From Piliocolobus tephrosceles (lineage: Eukaryota; Chordata; Mammalia; Primates; Cercopithecidae), in NCBI RefSeq assembly GCF_002776525.5, contig NC_045437.1:138585150-138649149 (forward strand): DNA of 64,000 bases, written 5' to 3'. Both the position numbers and the translations under genes were made by a program. Position 1 is the stretch's first letter. Every line of letters begins with the position of its first letter. Below, one piece after another: positions 10,531 through 22,129 of this stretch. The notes under the pieces were generated by a model that was not told the DNA's origin, made no database searches, and saw only the letters and a list, made by a program, of their open reading frames with translations.

Positions 10531-11799
10531 GTCTCCTTAGACTACATACTAACTCCAGCTGATCAGTAGTGTCTGCTTGGAGCAGTGTGTTGAGAAGGAT
10601 TCTGAGGCTACATAGAATACAGGGATCGATTCTTGACATCTGCCTGAAAGAGAAAAGGAAGTAATGGCAAGGATGCCTTATTTTTGCCATTTCTAAGTTA
10701 TAGATAATTATTAAGATATCTTTATGCTCTGATAGTATGTAATTCTATCATATTAAATTTGCATGTCCTGACAGGAGTAAAAAGCATTGTGAATAGGAAA
10801 AGTGTGGACAGAGGGTCAGGCCTTCTACCTAACCACTGCTTCCAACTTCTACCAGATAGGACCACCATCCTTCTATTGTGACAATGGCCCATGATTCTGT
10901 GACCCTCTTGGCTTCGCCTTCAGCAAAACAGATCTGAGATTAAATTGACAAAGACCTGAATCCATTTTCCAACTGCCACTATGTAAAGAGTATCACCAGA
11001 GCAAATTTGATTTATTGCAGCAATGTGGCTGATAAATGAAATATCCCAAATGCAGCAGAATCCACAGAAGGACCAGTACTTAACTGAGAAATATTTAAAA
11101 GAAGCCAGTCTTCTAGAGCCTTTTAGGGGCCCTGATAACACCAGTAACGGCTTACTCAGGTGCACCCCACCATGTCTGTCTCTCCTCTGCCAAACTATCC
11201 CTGACACCTGGTTAGGCTACTGCTAGACCGCACCTGGGATCAAAAACAAAGGTCAAAATGGTGATGCTTTGTTGGCAAAGACTGGAGTAGAATTCCCCCT
11301 TCACACAAAGTAGCCTATTTTTTGGGACATGGTCTTCCCCTACCGTGGCAACTCAGTCTACTGAGCTCTTCACTCTTCCACATGCCCCAGAAAGCACTAA
11401 CCACCTTATATATGAACCTGCAGGTTGTAGAGAGCTAGTGAACACTTTCAAGGGTCAAACCTCCCCAGTGCCCTTCTCTGGCCCAGCACCCAGCACTTGT
11501 GGATGAGCCATGGGTGGCTCCCTGTTTCTGACTCCACCCAGACGAGTGCTCCCAGCTCTCTTGCTCATTGAGGGAGTGAGAACTTTTCTTTCTGGGAAGT
11601 GTAGGACCTTCTGTACTGCCAGCAATAAAAATTTCTACTACCAACCCACCAGGCTCTCTCCAAATGAAAGCCCTCTTTTCTGTTCTCTTTTGTCTGCCTT
11701 GACAAAAATTCCTGCCAAAGAAATTCAGGCCTTAGTTTCCAGTCCTGCTCAATCCAAAATCCATCTATGTTTCTCCATCTTCTCAGCCACTTCCCTGGC
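10531..11799. other. Unassigned sequence
   Basis: About 1.3 kb without a recognisable repeat or gene. Frames of 60-97 codons occur on both strands and none has a recognisable domain. Confidence 0.4.
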
Positions 11800-11960
11800 C
11801 TGAGCTGCAGCCTCCTCTCTCCAGGCTCCCTGGGTTAGCCCCCTTGCTGCCTCCTGGCCTTCTGCTATGCCCACAACAGTCTTGCAAAACTGAGCATATG
11901 ACTTTGTCATGCCCCTATTCAAAATCATTCCAGGCTTCCGAATAAGACCAAATTCTAGAG
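11800..11960 (+). repeat. L2 LINE fragment
   Basis: 'acttccctggcctgagctgcagcctcctctc...ttgcaaaactgagcatatgactttgtcatgcccctattcaaaatcattccaggcttcc' resembles the L2 block 'gatcatgtcactcccctgcttaaaaccctccaatggcttcc'. It may be continuous with the L2 that resumes near 12290. Confidence 0.5.
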
Positions 11961-12119
11961 TAAATGACCAGGTTTCCTTGACTCCAATCCATTGAAAACA
12001 ATTGAAAAATTGTAAAATAACAATGAATTGCTTGAAAATGAATTAAAAAGATATGCAAAATACTAGCTTCAGCAGACAAAGTTCTTCTGTCAAGTTTCAC
12101 TAAAAGCTTACTCTCCATT

Positions 12120-12265
12120 CTGTGCCTAGCTCCCCACAGATCTATAACTCACCGTTGAAGTGCAGCCCCCATACAAAGACCACTCTGAGTAGCAGTAGCA
12201 CTGAGACTCTAGGATCAGCAAGGTCTGTATCCCTACTTCCCCTCCCAAGCCTTGTGTCGCAGAAA
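12120..12265 (-). other. Source segment A of the chimeric insert (possible minus-strand exon)
   Basis: Its reverse complement reappears at 9906-10042. On the minus strand a donor-like GGAGA|GTAAGC occurs with the exon edge at 12112, 8 nt beyond the copied end, so a spliced product would also need loss of 8 nt (AATGGAGA, next to an AATGGA repeat). No promoter or reading frame is recognised. Alternatively this is simply the first template used in a template-switching event. Confidence 0.5.
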
Positions 12266-12289
12266 TTAAGCCCCTCGCTCCCTTACTTT

Positions 12290-12755
12290 CCTCCGTTCCC
12301 TGCTACCTGCTTCCTTCTGACTCATGGCTTTTTAACATGCTGTTCCCTCTACGTGGAACTCTCGCTTTTCCTCATGCCTTCACCTATCTAGTTGCTTCAG
12401 CTCACCCTTTAGGTTTTAGCTCATGTTATTTTCTCAGGAAAGGCTGCTCACTCCCTATACACACACACACACCCCTACCCCTCCACTTTCCCCATTGCAC
12501 ACAGTCTTGGGGAGTTTCCATGTTACTTGTTCTCACAGGATCACGTTCCATTCCTTTGGCACAATTATCACAGTTTATATATATATATTTTTTACCATGA
12601 TTACTTGCTTAATAGCTGTCTCTCCATCCACTTTACAAGCACCATGAGAGGAGGGACGACCATCTCTCTCTGCTCTGCCCAGAGTCCAAGCATTGGCACA
12701 GGGCTTGGGCACGTGGGAGCATCCAATAACAATTTGGGTAGTGCAACAACAAACT
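12290..12755 (+). repeat. L2 LINE, 3' part
   Basis: 'catgctgttccctctacgtggaactctcgcttttcctcatgcc', 'cagctcaccctttaggttttagctcatgttattttctcaggaaaggctgctc' and 'accatgagaggagggacgaccatctct...ccaagcattggcacagggcttgggcacgtgggagcatccaataacaattt' are in L2 order. Confidence 0.8.
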
Positions 12756-13365
12756 GACCGAGCTGCCTCTGGTTCATCTATGCCATCCTTTTCCTCCATG
12801 AAGTGCAGTGCCTGCAACTTGCAGCAACTCATGTTTCTTGCCAATGCTTAATTTCTACGAACATTTCCTTTTGGTTCTTTGTGTCTGTGTGGCATCCTCT
12901 CTGCATCCAACTGAGTTCACATATCCTGCACCTCCTCTCTACCCATCAGTTAACTATCCCTTCTGTATATAGCTCTCTTTACAGTGCTAGCATTCTTTAA
13001 ACAAACATTCATGTTCATATTAATTTCACATTCCAAGCAGCCGATCACTTAGATACATGTTTTGCCAAATGGGGTTTTGGCTACCTCTCCCGATCACACA
13101 TGCCTTCTCAAACAGACAGTTGTAGAGGACAAAACTGAATGCAATGTGATGCTCCCCTAATGGCAGGGTGCCAGGCATTGACAGCAGGCCAGGAGAGAGG
13201 GATTTCCAAGGGTGGCTACTCTGCTTGCCTGAGTCCTTATACAGAGGCACAGACTTATACTTTAAGAGACAATCCTAAGAGCTTATCTCACTTCAGATAA
13301 AACAGCCATAGCTATGAAGAAAACAACCACGAACTAAGAGAACAATAACACAGTGAGCCAGTGAC
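12756..13365. other. Unassigned sequence
   Basis: No gene or repeat recognised. Confidence 0.4.
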
Positions 13366-13863
<498 letters not shown>

Positions 13864-13879
13864 CATTCAATAAATATTT

Positions 13880-14210
13880 ATCGAGCATCTACTCAGTTAT
13901 AGTCAGGGCTGGGGTTAGACAGATGAAGACAGATACAATCCCCATCCTTTTAGCTTTAGAGAGAAAACAGATGCTAAATATATAATTAACTAATAACTAC
14001 AATTAAGGCGATAAAGGATAAGTTTAGGATTTCATGAGGGTCAGTTCTCATTAGATTGTATAAGAAAAGGGGCTACTATCTTTGGAAAGTGACTTTTGAG
14101 AAGCAGTTTTTACATGTGTCTGAAGCCAAAGAGCTCTCAAATTGTCTCACTTAGCTACACAATCAATACCTGTAAGGTTAAAAGATATAGTATCATTGCC
14201 CCTTGTTTAT
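13880..14210. other. L2-like start, then unassigned
   Basis: The first about 120 bases ('atcgagcatctactcagttatagtcagggctggggttagacagatgaagacagatacaatccccatcctttt') look like antisense L2 3' end into which the Alu inserted. The rest is not recognised. Confidence 0.4.
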
Positions 14211-14214
14211 ACTG

Positions 14215-14462
14215 TTAGGAGAGACTCTGTTCCTTACCACTCAAGGTCTGCCTCCACACCCACCCTTGCCATACCACACCTCTCTCAGGACAGCAAAACT
14301 CTCCTTCACTCATTTTGTCATAGGCTTAGTTTTCATGACTGTGTCTCCCTCACCTGAGTAAGCCCCATCACCCCAATGTCCATTTTGTGTGTTACAGTAT
14401 TCCCAGTGTAGTGCTTGGCACATATCTGGGGTTAAGAGTGTGGTTGAATGAATGAATGAATC
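14215..14462 (+). repeat. L2 LINE 3' end with (AATG)n
   Basis: 'tcattttgtcataggcttagttttcatgactgtgtctccctc...tgttacagtattcccagtgtagtgcttggcacatatctgggg...gtggttgaatgaatgaatgaat' ends in the L2-typical TGAATG repeat. Confidence 0.7.
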
Positions 14463-15385
14463 CCCACAAATGAGGAACTCAAGGTCAAGCCTTGGGGGAT
14501 GTTTTTCCAAGTCCTAAGTTAGCATATTTCATAGATGGGTCTCAAATGCAGACCTAAGGTTGAGGAGGGCAGGTGGACAAGGATGGTAAACCACAGTCTG
14601 TGTTCTACCCTCCTAGCTAAGCCTCACCCTCTCTGAGAAGCATCACTTTATCTATTGTATAAAGAGTTCATTTAAAAAGAAAGGGTTATTCTCTTAAGAG
14701 TTAAAGATTTCTGTGCTACCCCAAGGGGGTTATCATACAGAATACGTCAGCCCCAACTCTGTGGATATCCAAGTCAGGCTATACAGGAGTTGTTCCCACA
14801 AAGGAAGATTTGATCCCATATTCTCAAAGTTAGTTCTCATCAGTGGACACTCAGGAGGCCCATGGACCTTCTTCGTGGGCCTGAGCTGGAGACAGCAGGT
14901 TTTGTGTTTTGCCCAGCCAAAAAGTCAGCACTCCTAGCATCCACACAGTGCTGCCCAACCTGGGGAGTGAAAGCTACAAAGTCAACATGAGCTGCTTGGT
15001 AAAAAATCCCATGAACTTGAAGATAAGACTGACCAAGAACCAAAGTTAATCTTGGAGCCCTCAGCATGATCAGTGAACCAGCCTTTTCCTACGAGCTTCT
15101 GCAAGCAGAGCTGTGTTGATTGTGATACGAGATAGAGGAACCAGCAAGCAAAAGGCTACCACCAGCCCTGTGGGAAACTCAGGTAGAGGCAGGTAACCTG
15201 GGCAGGGGTCCAAGCACAGGGCACCAGGCAGAGAAAAAGTTTCAGAACCAAGTCTCCAAAGCAGGTATGGGAATAGGTGTCATATTATGTCACTTCAGGG
15301 CCTGGGTTCATGTCATTTGAGCCTAAGAGTGGGTTTGGCCCTCACCGTGGAGGTGGAGCTGAGATCCAAAAGGATTTTCCAGAGT
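14463..15385. other. Unassigned sequence
   Basis: No repeat or gene recognised over about 0.9 kb. Confidence 0.4.
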
Positions 15386-15389
15386 TGAG

Positions 15390-15500
15390 GCAGGGTCACC
15401 TTATTTACTGATGTGTCTCCAACATCTGACAGAGTATCTGGCTAGTGTTTATAGAATGAGTTTAAAAAAACAAACAAACAAAAAAAAAAAAACAGAAGGA
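15390..15500 (+). repeat. L2-like 3' end followed by A-rich tract
   Basis: 'caccttatttactgatgtgtctccaacatctgacagagtatctggctagtgtttatagaatgagtttaaaaaa' looks like a decayed L2 3' end; 15465-15492 is A-rich with (CAAA)n. Confidence 0.45.
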
Positions 15501-15544
15501 AGCAGGTACTGGAAGTCAACCCAGGAGCTGATCATTATGGTAAT

Positions 15545-15772
15545 TTTGACCATTATTAATCGAGCATTTACTAAGTGTCAGCACGGTACTAAGTACTTCA
15601 CACCCAGAATGATCCCGAGAGAAATGTATTATAATCCTCACCTGGCATTTGAGCAAATTATGGCTTAGCAATGTGAATAACTTGCATAAAGACACCAAGC
15701 CAAGAGATAGTGGAGCTGGGTTTTGACCTCAATTCTCTGATTTAAGCATCTGAGCTTTTAACTGCCATATTT
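15545..15772 (-). repeat. MIR SINE, antisense
   Basis: 'tcgagcatttactaagtgtcagcacggtactaagtacttcacaccc...tggcatttgagcaaattatggcttagcaatgtgaataacttgc...agatagtggagctgggttttgacctcaattctctg' follows antisense MIR over most of its length. Confidence 0.75.
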
Positions 15773-15934
15773 TTCAGTCAACTCACTGAAGTAAGCTACA
15801 ACTAAGGAATGTGTAGCTTTTGTGTAGAAAGAGGGAAGAAAGGCTGCTTTTCCTAGGGATTCAAAAAGCACAGGACTAGAGAGAAAATGGGAATGAATAT
15901 AAGGAATTATCTCTGATTCAACTTCACTGTTTCC

Positions 15935-16205
15935 TCCCAAAGAAGACTTCCCTGATTCTCCTTACAAAGTAAGGTTCCCCTGTAACATACTTTGAGCACC
16001 CCTCCATTCCTTGTAGCCCTTGCTACCATTTTAATCAAATAAGCAATGGTGAATGGAGTTGTTTAAATGTTTATCTCTCCTTATGGATCATAGGTCCATG
16101 AGGGAAGGTGCTGTGACTATCTTGCTCCTGCTGTACCCCAATGTGCAATCCAGTGCCTAGCACATAGTAGGGCTCAGTAAGTACTTGAACATGTGAGTTA
16201 TATAA
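15935..16205 (+). repeat. L2 LINE 3' part
   Basis: 'aagacttccctgattctccttac...ctttgagcacccc...gggaaggtgctgtgactatcttgctcctgctgtaccccaatgtgcaatccagtgcctagcacatagtagggctcagtaagtac' is the L2 3' region. Confidence 0.8.
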
Positions 16206-16989
16206 CTCGTTGATAGAAAATGAGGGAAAAAACATTCTAATAATATATACTAAGGAGTAATAGGAGATGAAGACAAATGCAAAAAGATTAAGACATTACT
16301 TGAAGACCCTGGAGAAGAACCTCATGTTGATGTTGCAGGTAACAGGGAACTACTATAGTCCCTTGAGCTTCTCTGAATAAGGAAGACTAACATATTGAGA
16401 TGAGAAATACATAAGCTCAGGGAGAATTGATGCTGTACCCCGAATATTATCAATGCTCCAAATAGGACCAGTGCTTGAGGTGGCAAGGATGTTATGATGG
16501 TAGCAGTGAGAATGCAGTGGAAGACATAAATCAAGGGAACACATAGATGCAGGTTCTTCCCATGACATTTCTCATCAAAAGTTAATAAGCAGGTAGGAAC
16601 ATAAATCTGGGTTGGTGGAAGAGACAGGAGGTGATCAGACTTTGCCAGCTCTATAAACTCCCTTCCACCCTTTATAGAAGATGACATTTTACTGAAACTC
16701 AGGTGATGTCAAAGAGGGATAGGAAATATATTCTGTTATCATTCGTTTCTAAGTCCTATGCATGACCAGCCCGGAGTAAAAAAGAATATGTTTCCTAAGG
16801 TTCTCAGAAGGCTCAGCACCGTTTCCCAATGAATCATTTACTTATCCACATCTCTAAACCTACAGTTCTAGATCATTGACTTTGGAGCAGGAATACTCCT
16901 AAGGCAAGCCTCTGATCATCATACCCCTTTCACTCTTGAATCAAGAGGGAGCCATTTAAGCAGCAAGCCTTCCAGTTAGACTCTTACGT
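16206..16989. other. Unassigned sequence
   Basis: No recognisable element. A 121-codon minus-strand frame (16322-16687) has no recognisable domain. Confidence 0.4.
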
Positions 16990-17065
16990 TGCTTGCTTGT
17001 CATACAGAAGACCTGGGTTCAAGTTCCAGCTTTGACACTTATTAGCAGTAAATCACCATGCACAT
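16990..17065 (+). repeat. MIR SINE fragment
   Basis: 'cagaagacctgggttcaagttccagctttgacacttattagcagtaaatcacc' is the 5' part of a MIR. Confidence 0.6.
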
Positions 17066-17133
17066 TAGCTAATGATATACAAAACATCACTTAGAGATCA
17101 ATGAACTAGAACTGTGGTACAGAAACATGAATC

Positions 17134-17219
17134 AGGCCAGACGCAGTGGTTCATGCCTGTAGTCCCAGAATTTTAGGAGGCTGAGGCAGGAGGATCACTT
17201 GAAGCCAGGAGGTTGAGAC
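17134..17219 (+). mobile_element. 3'-truncated, tail-less Alu with target-site duplication
   Basis: The insert begins AGGCCAGACGCAGTGG, at or next to Alu position 1, and stops at ...GGTTGAGAC about 86 bases in. There is no A tail. It is bounded by exact copies of CAGAAACATGAATC (17120-17133 and 17220-17233). Ordinary Alu copies are complete at the 3' end and carry a tail. Here the 5' end is complete and the 3' two-thirds is missing, although the target duplication shows an insertion event. The 'gaccag' at the right edge reads as both Alu and flank, so microhomology may have sealed the joint. Confidence 0.9.
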
Positions 17220-17249
17220 CAGAAACATGAATCCTCCTTGAGGATTCTC

Positions 17250-17960
17250 ATTCATTGGACAAATATTCATTGACCATCTGTTATGTGCCAGGTACTGTGC
17301 TGGGTGCTGGAAAACAGTGATGAGCAAAACAGAGAAAGACTATTCAGGAAAGACAGACATAAAATAAAAATCTTGAAAGTATATGTAAAATTGCAACTGT
17401 ACCATGTGCCATGAAGGAGAGGTTCAGGATAATGTGGGAGCCTATAAAAGAAGGATTTGAACTAGTTATGGACGTCAGGGAAGGCTTAATCTAAGATCTG
17501 AAGGAGGAGTAGGTGCAGTTTAGGTAGAAGATGGGATGGAAAAACATTCCAGGCAGAGATACAACCATGGACAAAGTGCCTACGATTGAAACATAGTGAG
17601 CAGGAAGCACAGTAAGATGGGCAGTAAGTCTGAGCAGAGAAAACATAAGAGACAACATAATGGAAAATGAGCCTTAGGGAGAGCGAGGGCCCAGATCCTG
17701 ATAGGTCTTATAGGCTATGTCCTTGAGCATTCTTTAATCCTAAAATGAAAGAGAAAACACTAAAGAGATATTCAGGTATAAGACTGGGTAGTAGGGGTTG
17801 GACACAGGATCATTGCCTACCCCCAAAAAAATCCCTCTGACTGGCCTGAAAGAAGCTAGAGTTGTAGGGTAACTAGCTTGGAGACTGTTGTAGCAGTCTA
17901 GCCAAGAGATAGTGCCAGATTTGACCAGGGAGGTGCGGGCATGACAAGAAATGGATACAT
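17250..17960 (-). repeat. L2 LINE, antisense
   Basis: 'tcattcattggacaaatattcattgaccatctgttatgtgccaggtactgtgctgggtgctggaaaacagtgatgagcaaaac' then 'gtcagggaaggcttaatctaagatctgaaggaggag', 'acattccaggcagagatac' and 'gcccagatcctgataggtcttataggctatgtcc' give the reverse complement of L2 over more than 600 bp. Confidence 0.8.
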
Positions 17961-18475
17961 TCAGTGTATATCAAAGAGGCCAAACGTACAGAACTTTCTA
18001 ATGGGTCACATCAGAAAAGGTGTTTAAGAATAGCCTCAGGCTTCTGGCCTGCACAACTGACCAGACAGAGGGTTCATTCACTCCGAGAGAGAACCCTGAA
18101 CATGATCAGGTTTGGGAGTTGATTATAACTCCTGCTTTTCAACATAGCAATTTGCAGTGCCTTTGAAGCACCTAAGAAAAATGTTAATTAGGCAGTTATA
18201 GGTGCATATCTGGGGCTCAAAATACACATTTGGAAATTATTAGTGTATAATGAATTGACCTGAATCTAAGGGCAATAACAAGATTACACAAGGAGTGAGA
18301 AATGAGAGCCTATGATTGGGTTTGCAGAATGCAAACCAATTCCTCTATTCAACCCTCATGCTTCAAGGGCTCTCCTTTTTAAAATAATAAAAGCAGTGAT
18401 GATGATCAGCTTTATTTACTTATCCTTACTATTAACTTACTCTTCCCTGTAATATGAAGATATGCCCAAGCACTC
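17961..18475. other. Unassigned sequence, possibly the end of the L2
   Basis: No clear element. The first part may still be antisense L2. Confidence 0.35.
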
Positions 18476-18572
18476 TTGTCTCCACTTTATAAATGTGGAT
18501 ATTGAGGCTTAGAAAATACTATATTTGCCCAAGCTCATACAGCTAGTAAATGGCTGATTTCAAGCCTAGATA
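18476..18572 (-). repeat. MIR SINE fragment, antisense
   Basis: 'ccactttataaatgtggatattgaggcttagaaaatac...tgcccaagctcatacagctagtaaatggctgatttcaagcctag' is the antisense MIR core. Confidence 0.7.
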
Positions 18573-18944
18573 TATCTTATTTCAAAAATAGTCCTCTTAG
18601 TTTGTCTTCTCTATATCCGTCACAGTACTGACACAGAGAAATAACAAGCACTACTAAACCTGACAAATACAAGGGAGTGAGTTGAGCCAGTGGAAGGACC
18701 CTTGAGGGTAATGGTAAAAGATACCAACTAAACTCCTACCACTACTGTTGGTGCAGCCCACATGCTCAGCCTCTGGTGAATGTCAGTGTCTCTGCTCTGT
18801 TTCCTCCCTACATTTGTCCCCTGGGCAATATGAAGAACAGCTGTAATGACTTCGCCCCCATGCTGACCCCATTATAAGAGACAACTTACACCAAACTCCA
18901 TGAGAGCCCTTGTGATACAGCAGAGCAAATTTCCATCCAAACAT
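18573..18944. other. Unassigned sequence
   Basis: No recognisable element. Confidence 0.4.
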
Positions 18945-19020
18945 GGAACACTTATTCCTCTTTGGCACTGGGCAAGTTACTTAACCCATCTCTGAAAAAC
19001 AGGAACAGGAACAGGAACAT
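18945..19020. repeat. MIR scrap and (GGAACA)n hexamer run
   Basis: 'gcactgggcaagttacttaacccatctctg' is a short MIR core on the plus strand. It is followed by about 3.5 tandem AGGAAC units at 18999-19020. Confidence 0.6.
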
Positions 19021-19479
19021 GCTTGCACCCTGGGCTATTTTCAGGATTAAATCATAGGATGCTTGAGAGAATGCCCTGAAAACTTACGTCAATGATGAAA
19101 TCAAACTTGTATGTGAGAAATCTTGTCTCTCTAATGGATGATGTTGAGCCACTAAGATCTATTTCGAGCACCAAACCAGATTAGTAAAGAGGAAATGATT
19201 AGAAGCAGCAGGTAACAAACAGGATCTATGAGAAAAGTTGTTTTGTTTTTTAAAGACTGACATTAATTCACCTTAAAAAGAGGGATGAGAAGAAGTTGAC
19301 CTAATAAATTATTTCTCCCACTAGGAAAAATAAAATAGGATGATAAATGTGAGTAAAGCTTAGCCTTTTGTAAAAACTGTGCCTTGGTGGCCCCAGATAT
19401 CCCTCATCATCATCATTCTCATTCTCATTTCTATCACTGTGCCAGGTACTTGATAATAATTCCAAGAGTGGTCGTAAGA
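19021..19479. other. Unassigned sequence
   Basis: No recognisable element. Confidence 0.4.
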
Positions 19480-19484
19480 GTAAT

Positions 19485-19585
19485 ATCAGTAGCTAACATT
19501 TTATTGATTAGTTACCATGTGCCAGCCACTGTGGACTAAGTGCTATATGTGCATCATTTCACTGAATCCTTGTTGAGTGACAGGT
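19485..19585 (-). repeat. MIR SINE fragment, antisense
   Basis: 'ctaacattttattgattagttaccatgtgccagccactgtggactaagtgctatatgtgcatcatttcactgaatcc' is the antisense MIR 3' half. Confidence 0.65.
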
Positions 19586-19924
19586 ATTGATCAGAGGAGG
19601 AACCTATTCCATTGAAGGAGAGGAAGGTATCAGGGTTAGTCAATGAATTCAAGAGAGCATGTACAAATCACTAAGATTGTATAATAAAATAAAGGGTTAT
19701 TGTAGCAGAAACTGCAGAATGTCTACATTTTAGAGACTCCAAAGAGATAGACAGAGTGGGATTTGGGCCAAGTAGAGTTAATCTTTCAACAGTACACACT
19801 CTACTCCGAATCACCATATATCTTGAATGAATTACACAGTATTTCAAGCTCTCTTCCAGTGTTACCTAAAACAACCACCACTACCACCCAACTAACGTAT
19901 AAATTCAGCCCTTAAAATCTCCCA

Positions 19925-20105
19925 GGCAGTGTGCTGAGTACTTTTAGGCATTCATTTAATTACTTCAACTATGTAATAAGGTAGACTTATATGAATCTGT
20001 TCATCCTAAATATAGTGAATCTGAGGTTCAACAAAGTTTAATAATTTGGTCAAGGTCACACAACTAATAAATGTTAGAGCCTAAATTCACAGGCAAGGAT
20101 ATTTG
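19925..20105 (-). repeat. MIR SINE, antisense
   Basis: 'caggcagtgtgctgagtacttttaggcattc...gaatctgaggttcaacaaagtttaataatttggtcaaggtcacacaactaataaatgttagagcctaaattcacagg' is an antisense MIR. Confidence 0.75.
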
Positions 20106-20223
20106 AGTCCATCATTCAGGATCTTAATCAGGACACTTATTCCGGTTTCTCATCCAATGTGACCGGTCTGCCCTCATTCAGGAGGAGATGCTCTACCATA
20201 AGACATATGTATGAGATGCTTCT

Positions 20224-20319
20224 TTTATGTTTTTTATTTTTTACTTTATTTTAATTTTTATTATACTTTAATTTCTAGGATACACGTGCAGAACGTGCAG
20301 GCTTGTTACTGAATAAAGC
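20224..20319 (-). mobile_element. Very short 5'-truncated L1PA insert, antisense
   Basis: 'tttttattatactttaatttctaggatacacgtgcagaacgtgcaggcttgttac' is the reverse complement of the last bases of catarrhine L1, behind a T-rich tail. GATGCTTCT at 20215-20223 and 20320-20328 forms the target-site duplication. Fewer than 100 bp of L1 was copied. Confidence 0.85.
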
Positions 20320-20328
20320 GATGCTTCT

Positions 20329-20684
20329 GAAGAAGACATTTTCTGCGGTTTGGATGAAAGTGAAGCTGGGGGTATATGGAGTCCAGCAGAGACTGAGTTT
20401 GTCAAAGAACCAAGAGAGCTATCCATGGTCTTAAGTTCTTTGTGGGCAAAGTGACTCATGGGTGATTGTCACCCACCAATCATCTTCCAAAGAACCTTCA
20501 GTTCTCAGAGGGATTTTTAAACTCAAGAATTAGCAAAGTGAAATATGGACCAATATAATCTCCCACAGGAAACTAAATAGATTCTTTTTGTAGGAATAAA
20601 AGAGAAAAGACAGCTCATATGTGAAGCAAATTCACCCAGGAAGCAATTAAGAAGCTCAACATACTATTCACAGGAACAAAGCCA
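20329..20684. other. Unassigned sequence
   Basis: No recognisable element. Confidence 0.4.
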
Positions 20685-20830
20685 CAGGCCTGGATTCAAG
20701 ACCTTTCTCCAGATTCACTGCTCCAGGCTTCAGTTTTCTCATCTGAATAGAGAACCAGTTTGGACTGAAAAATTTCTGAGTTACCTTCCAGCTCTGACAA
20801 TCTATGATACTGTGATAAAATGCTTTCTAA
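20685..20830 (+). repeat. MIR-like SINE, diverged
   Basis: 'aggcctggattcaagacctttctccagattcactgctccaggcttcagttttctcatctgaatag' looks like the MIR/MIR3 5' half. The remainder, 'ttaccttccagctctgacaatctatgatactg', is a common MIR3-like ending. Confidence 0.5.
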
Positions 20831-22129
20831 GGAACCTGACAAGCATTTGGAAGATTTAAGAAATGTCTGCTTTGGAGGAGAGCTGAGTAAAACCACCTCA
20901 CTGCCATTTACCTCCATCTTCCCCTAACACGCATGAAAAGTCAAACTACCCATCTCTTTGTTTCAAAAGTTTCTGTACCTGGCTTAATGTTCATATTACC
21001 CAGGTCTGAAGCCACAGTAATATGGAATGCATTGCTTCTGCCTTCTGTGCATTGTCAGACTGTACACATCCCCGTTTTGACCACCTCTGGGGAATCAATG
21101 AGTGAAGGGAGATGCAGGGTTTATCTGTTTGGCAGGTGAGCTTCTGAACTGGAATTCATGGGACCCCTGGCGGGTCTGTCATTCTTGCCTCCCCAGCATG
21201 CATTATAGCTTCCAGCAACAGCAGCTCCATTTTCCTTGGGAATCGTCTATTTTCTTTTCATATGGTTTAAATACGGGCAATCGCTTTTACCAGCCAGACC
21301 TTGAGCCATCCACGTAGTTCACCCACTGGCCACTGAGAGTGGTTTAGGGATGAGCATGCAATCCAGGCCAGATCAGAAAGAACCTACCCCTGGACTTAAT
21401 GTTGTAACTATTGGGAAACAGGTGCTTACTTTCTGTTGGAGCTGCTCACATACCAACCTGAAGAAAGGGTTTCCATCTTAGCTACCCCTTCAGGAAAATT
21501 TGTCTGAGAAAAGCCAACACAAAGGAAGGAAGATCCTGTACTCAGAGGAATCAGATGACAGATAACAGTACAGGAGCACCTGGATTTCACCAAACCTGAA
21601 GTTTAGCTCTTTATTTTTTCATGGTAATGGCAAATAATTTTTCTTCTTCTTTGACCAGTTCAAGCTGCATTTCTTTTCCTTGTAACCCCAAAAGTCTTGA
21701 ATAATACAAATTTTGGTAAGAAATGGTCTTTATTCAATTTCTACTAACTAGGTATTATAAGTATGAGCTGAAGCAATATATGTCACTGTCATTTTCCTTG
21801 AGTAACTGACACTATTGGTAATTTAGGTTTCTTCAGGTTGTGACATTTTATAATTCTTGGTAGAGAAGCAATTTAAGCCACTCCACAGATGTCCAACAGC
21901 ATTCCCCATCTTCCCTTCCCTGCCCTGGGTTTATCCCACCGAGGTCTTCAGTCTCCTCCCAGGGTCTCACGTCATGCCCCAGCCAATCCTCAGATTCAGA
22001 TAGGATAAGAATTTTTCCCAAGACAATGTAACTAATAAATTTCTCAAGCCAGACTTCAGAGATAGCCTTAAATCTCTTTCCCTTGCCACGGTCCCTAAAT
22101 TTGTCTTGAAACTTCCTATCTGTCCATTT
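20831..22129. other. Unassigned sequence
   Basis: About 1.3 kb with no repeat that I can name with confidence. A MER/LTR-like flavour near 21300-21500 is too weak to call. Confidence 0.35.
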
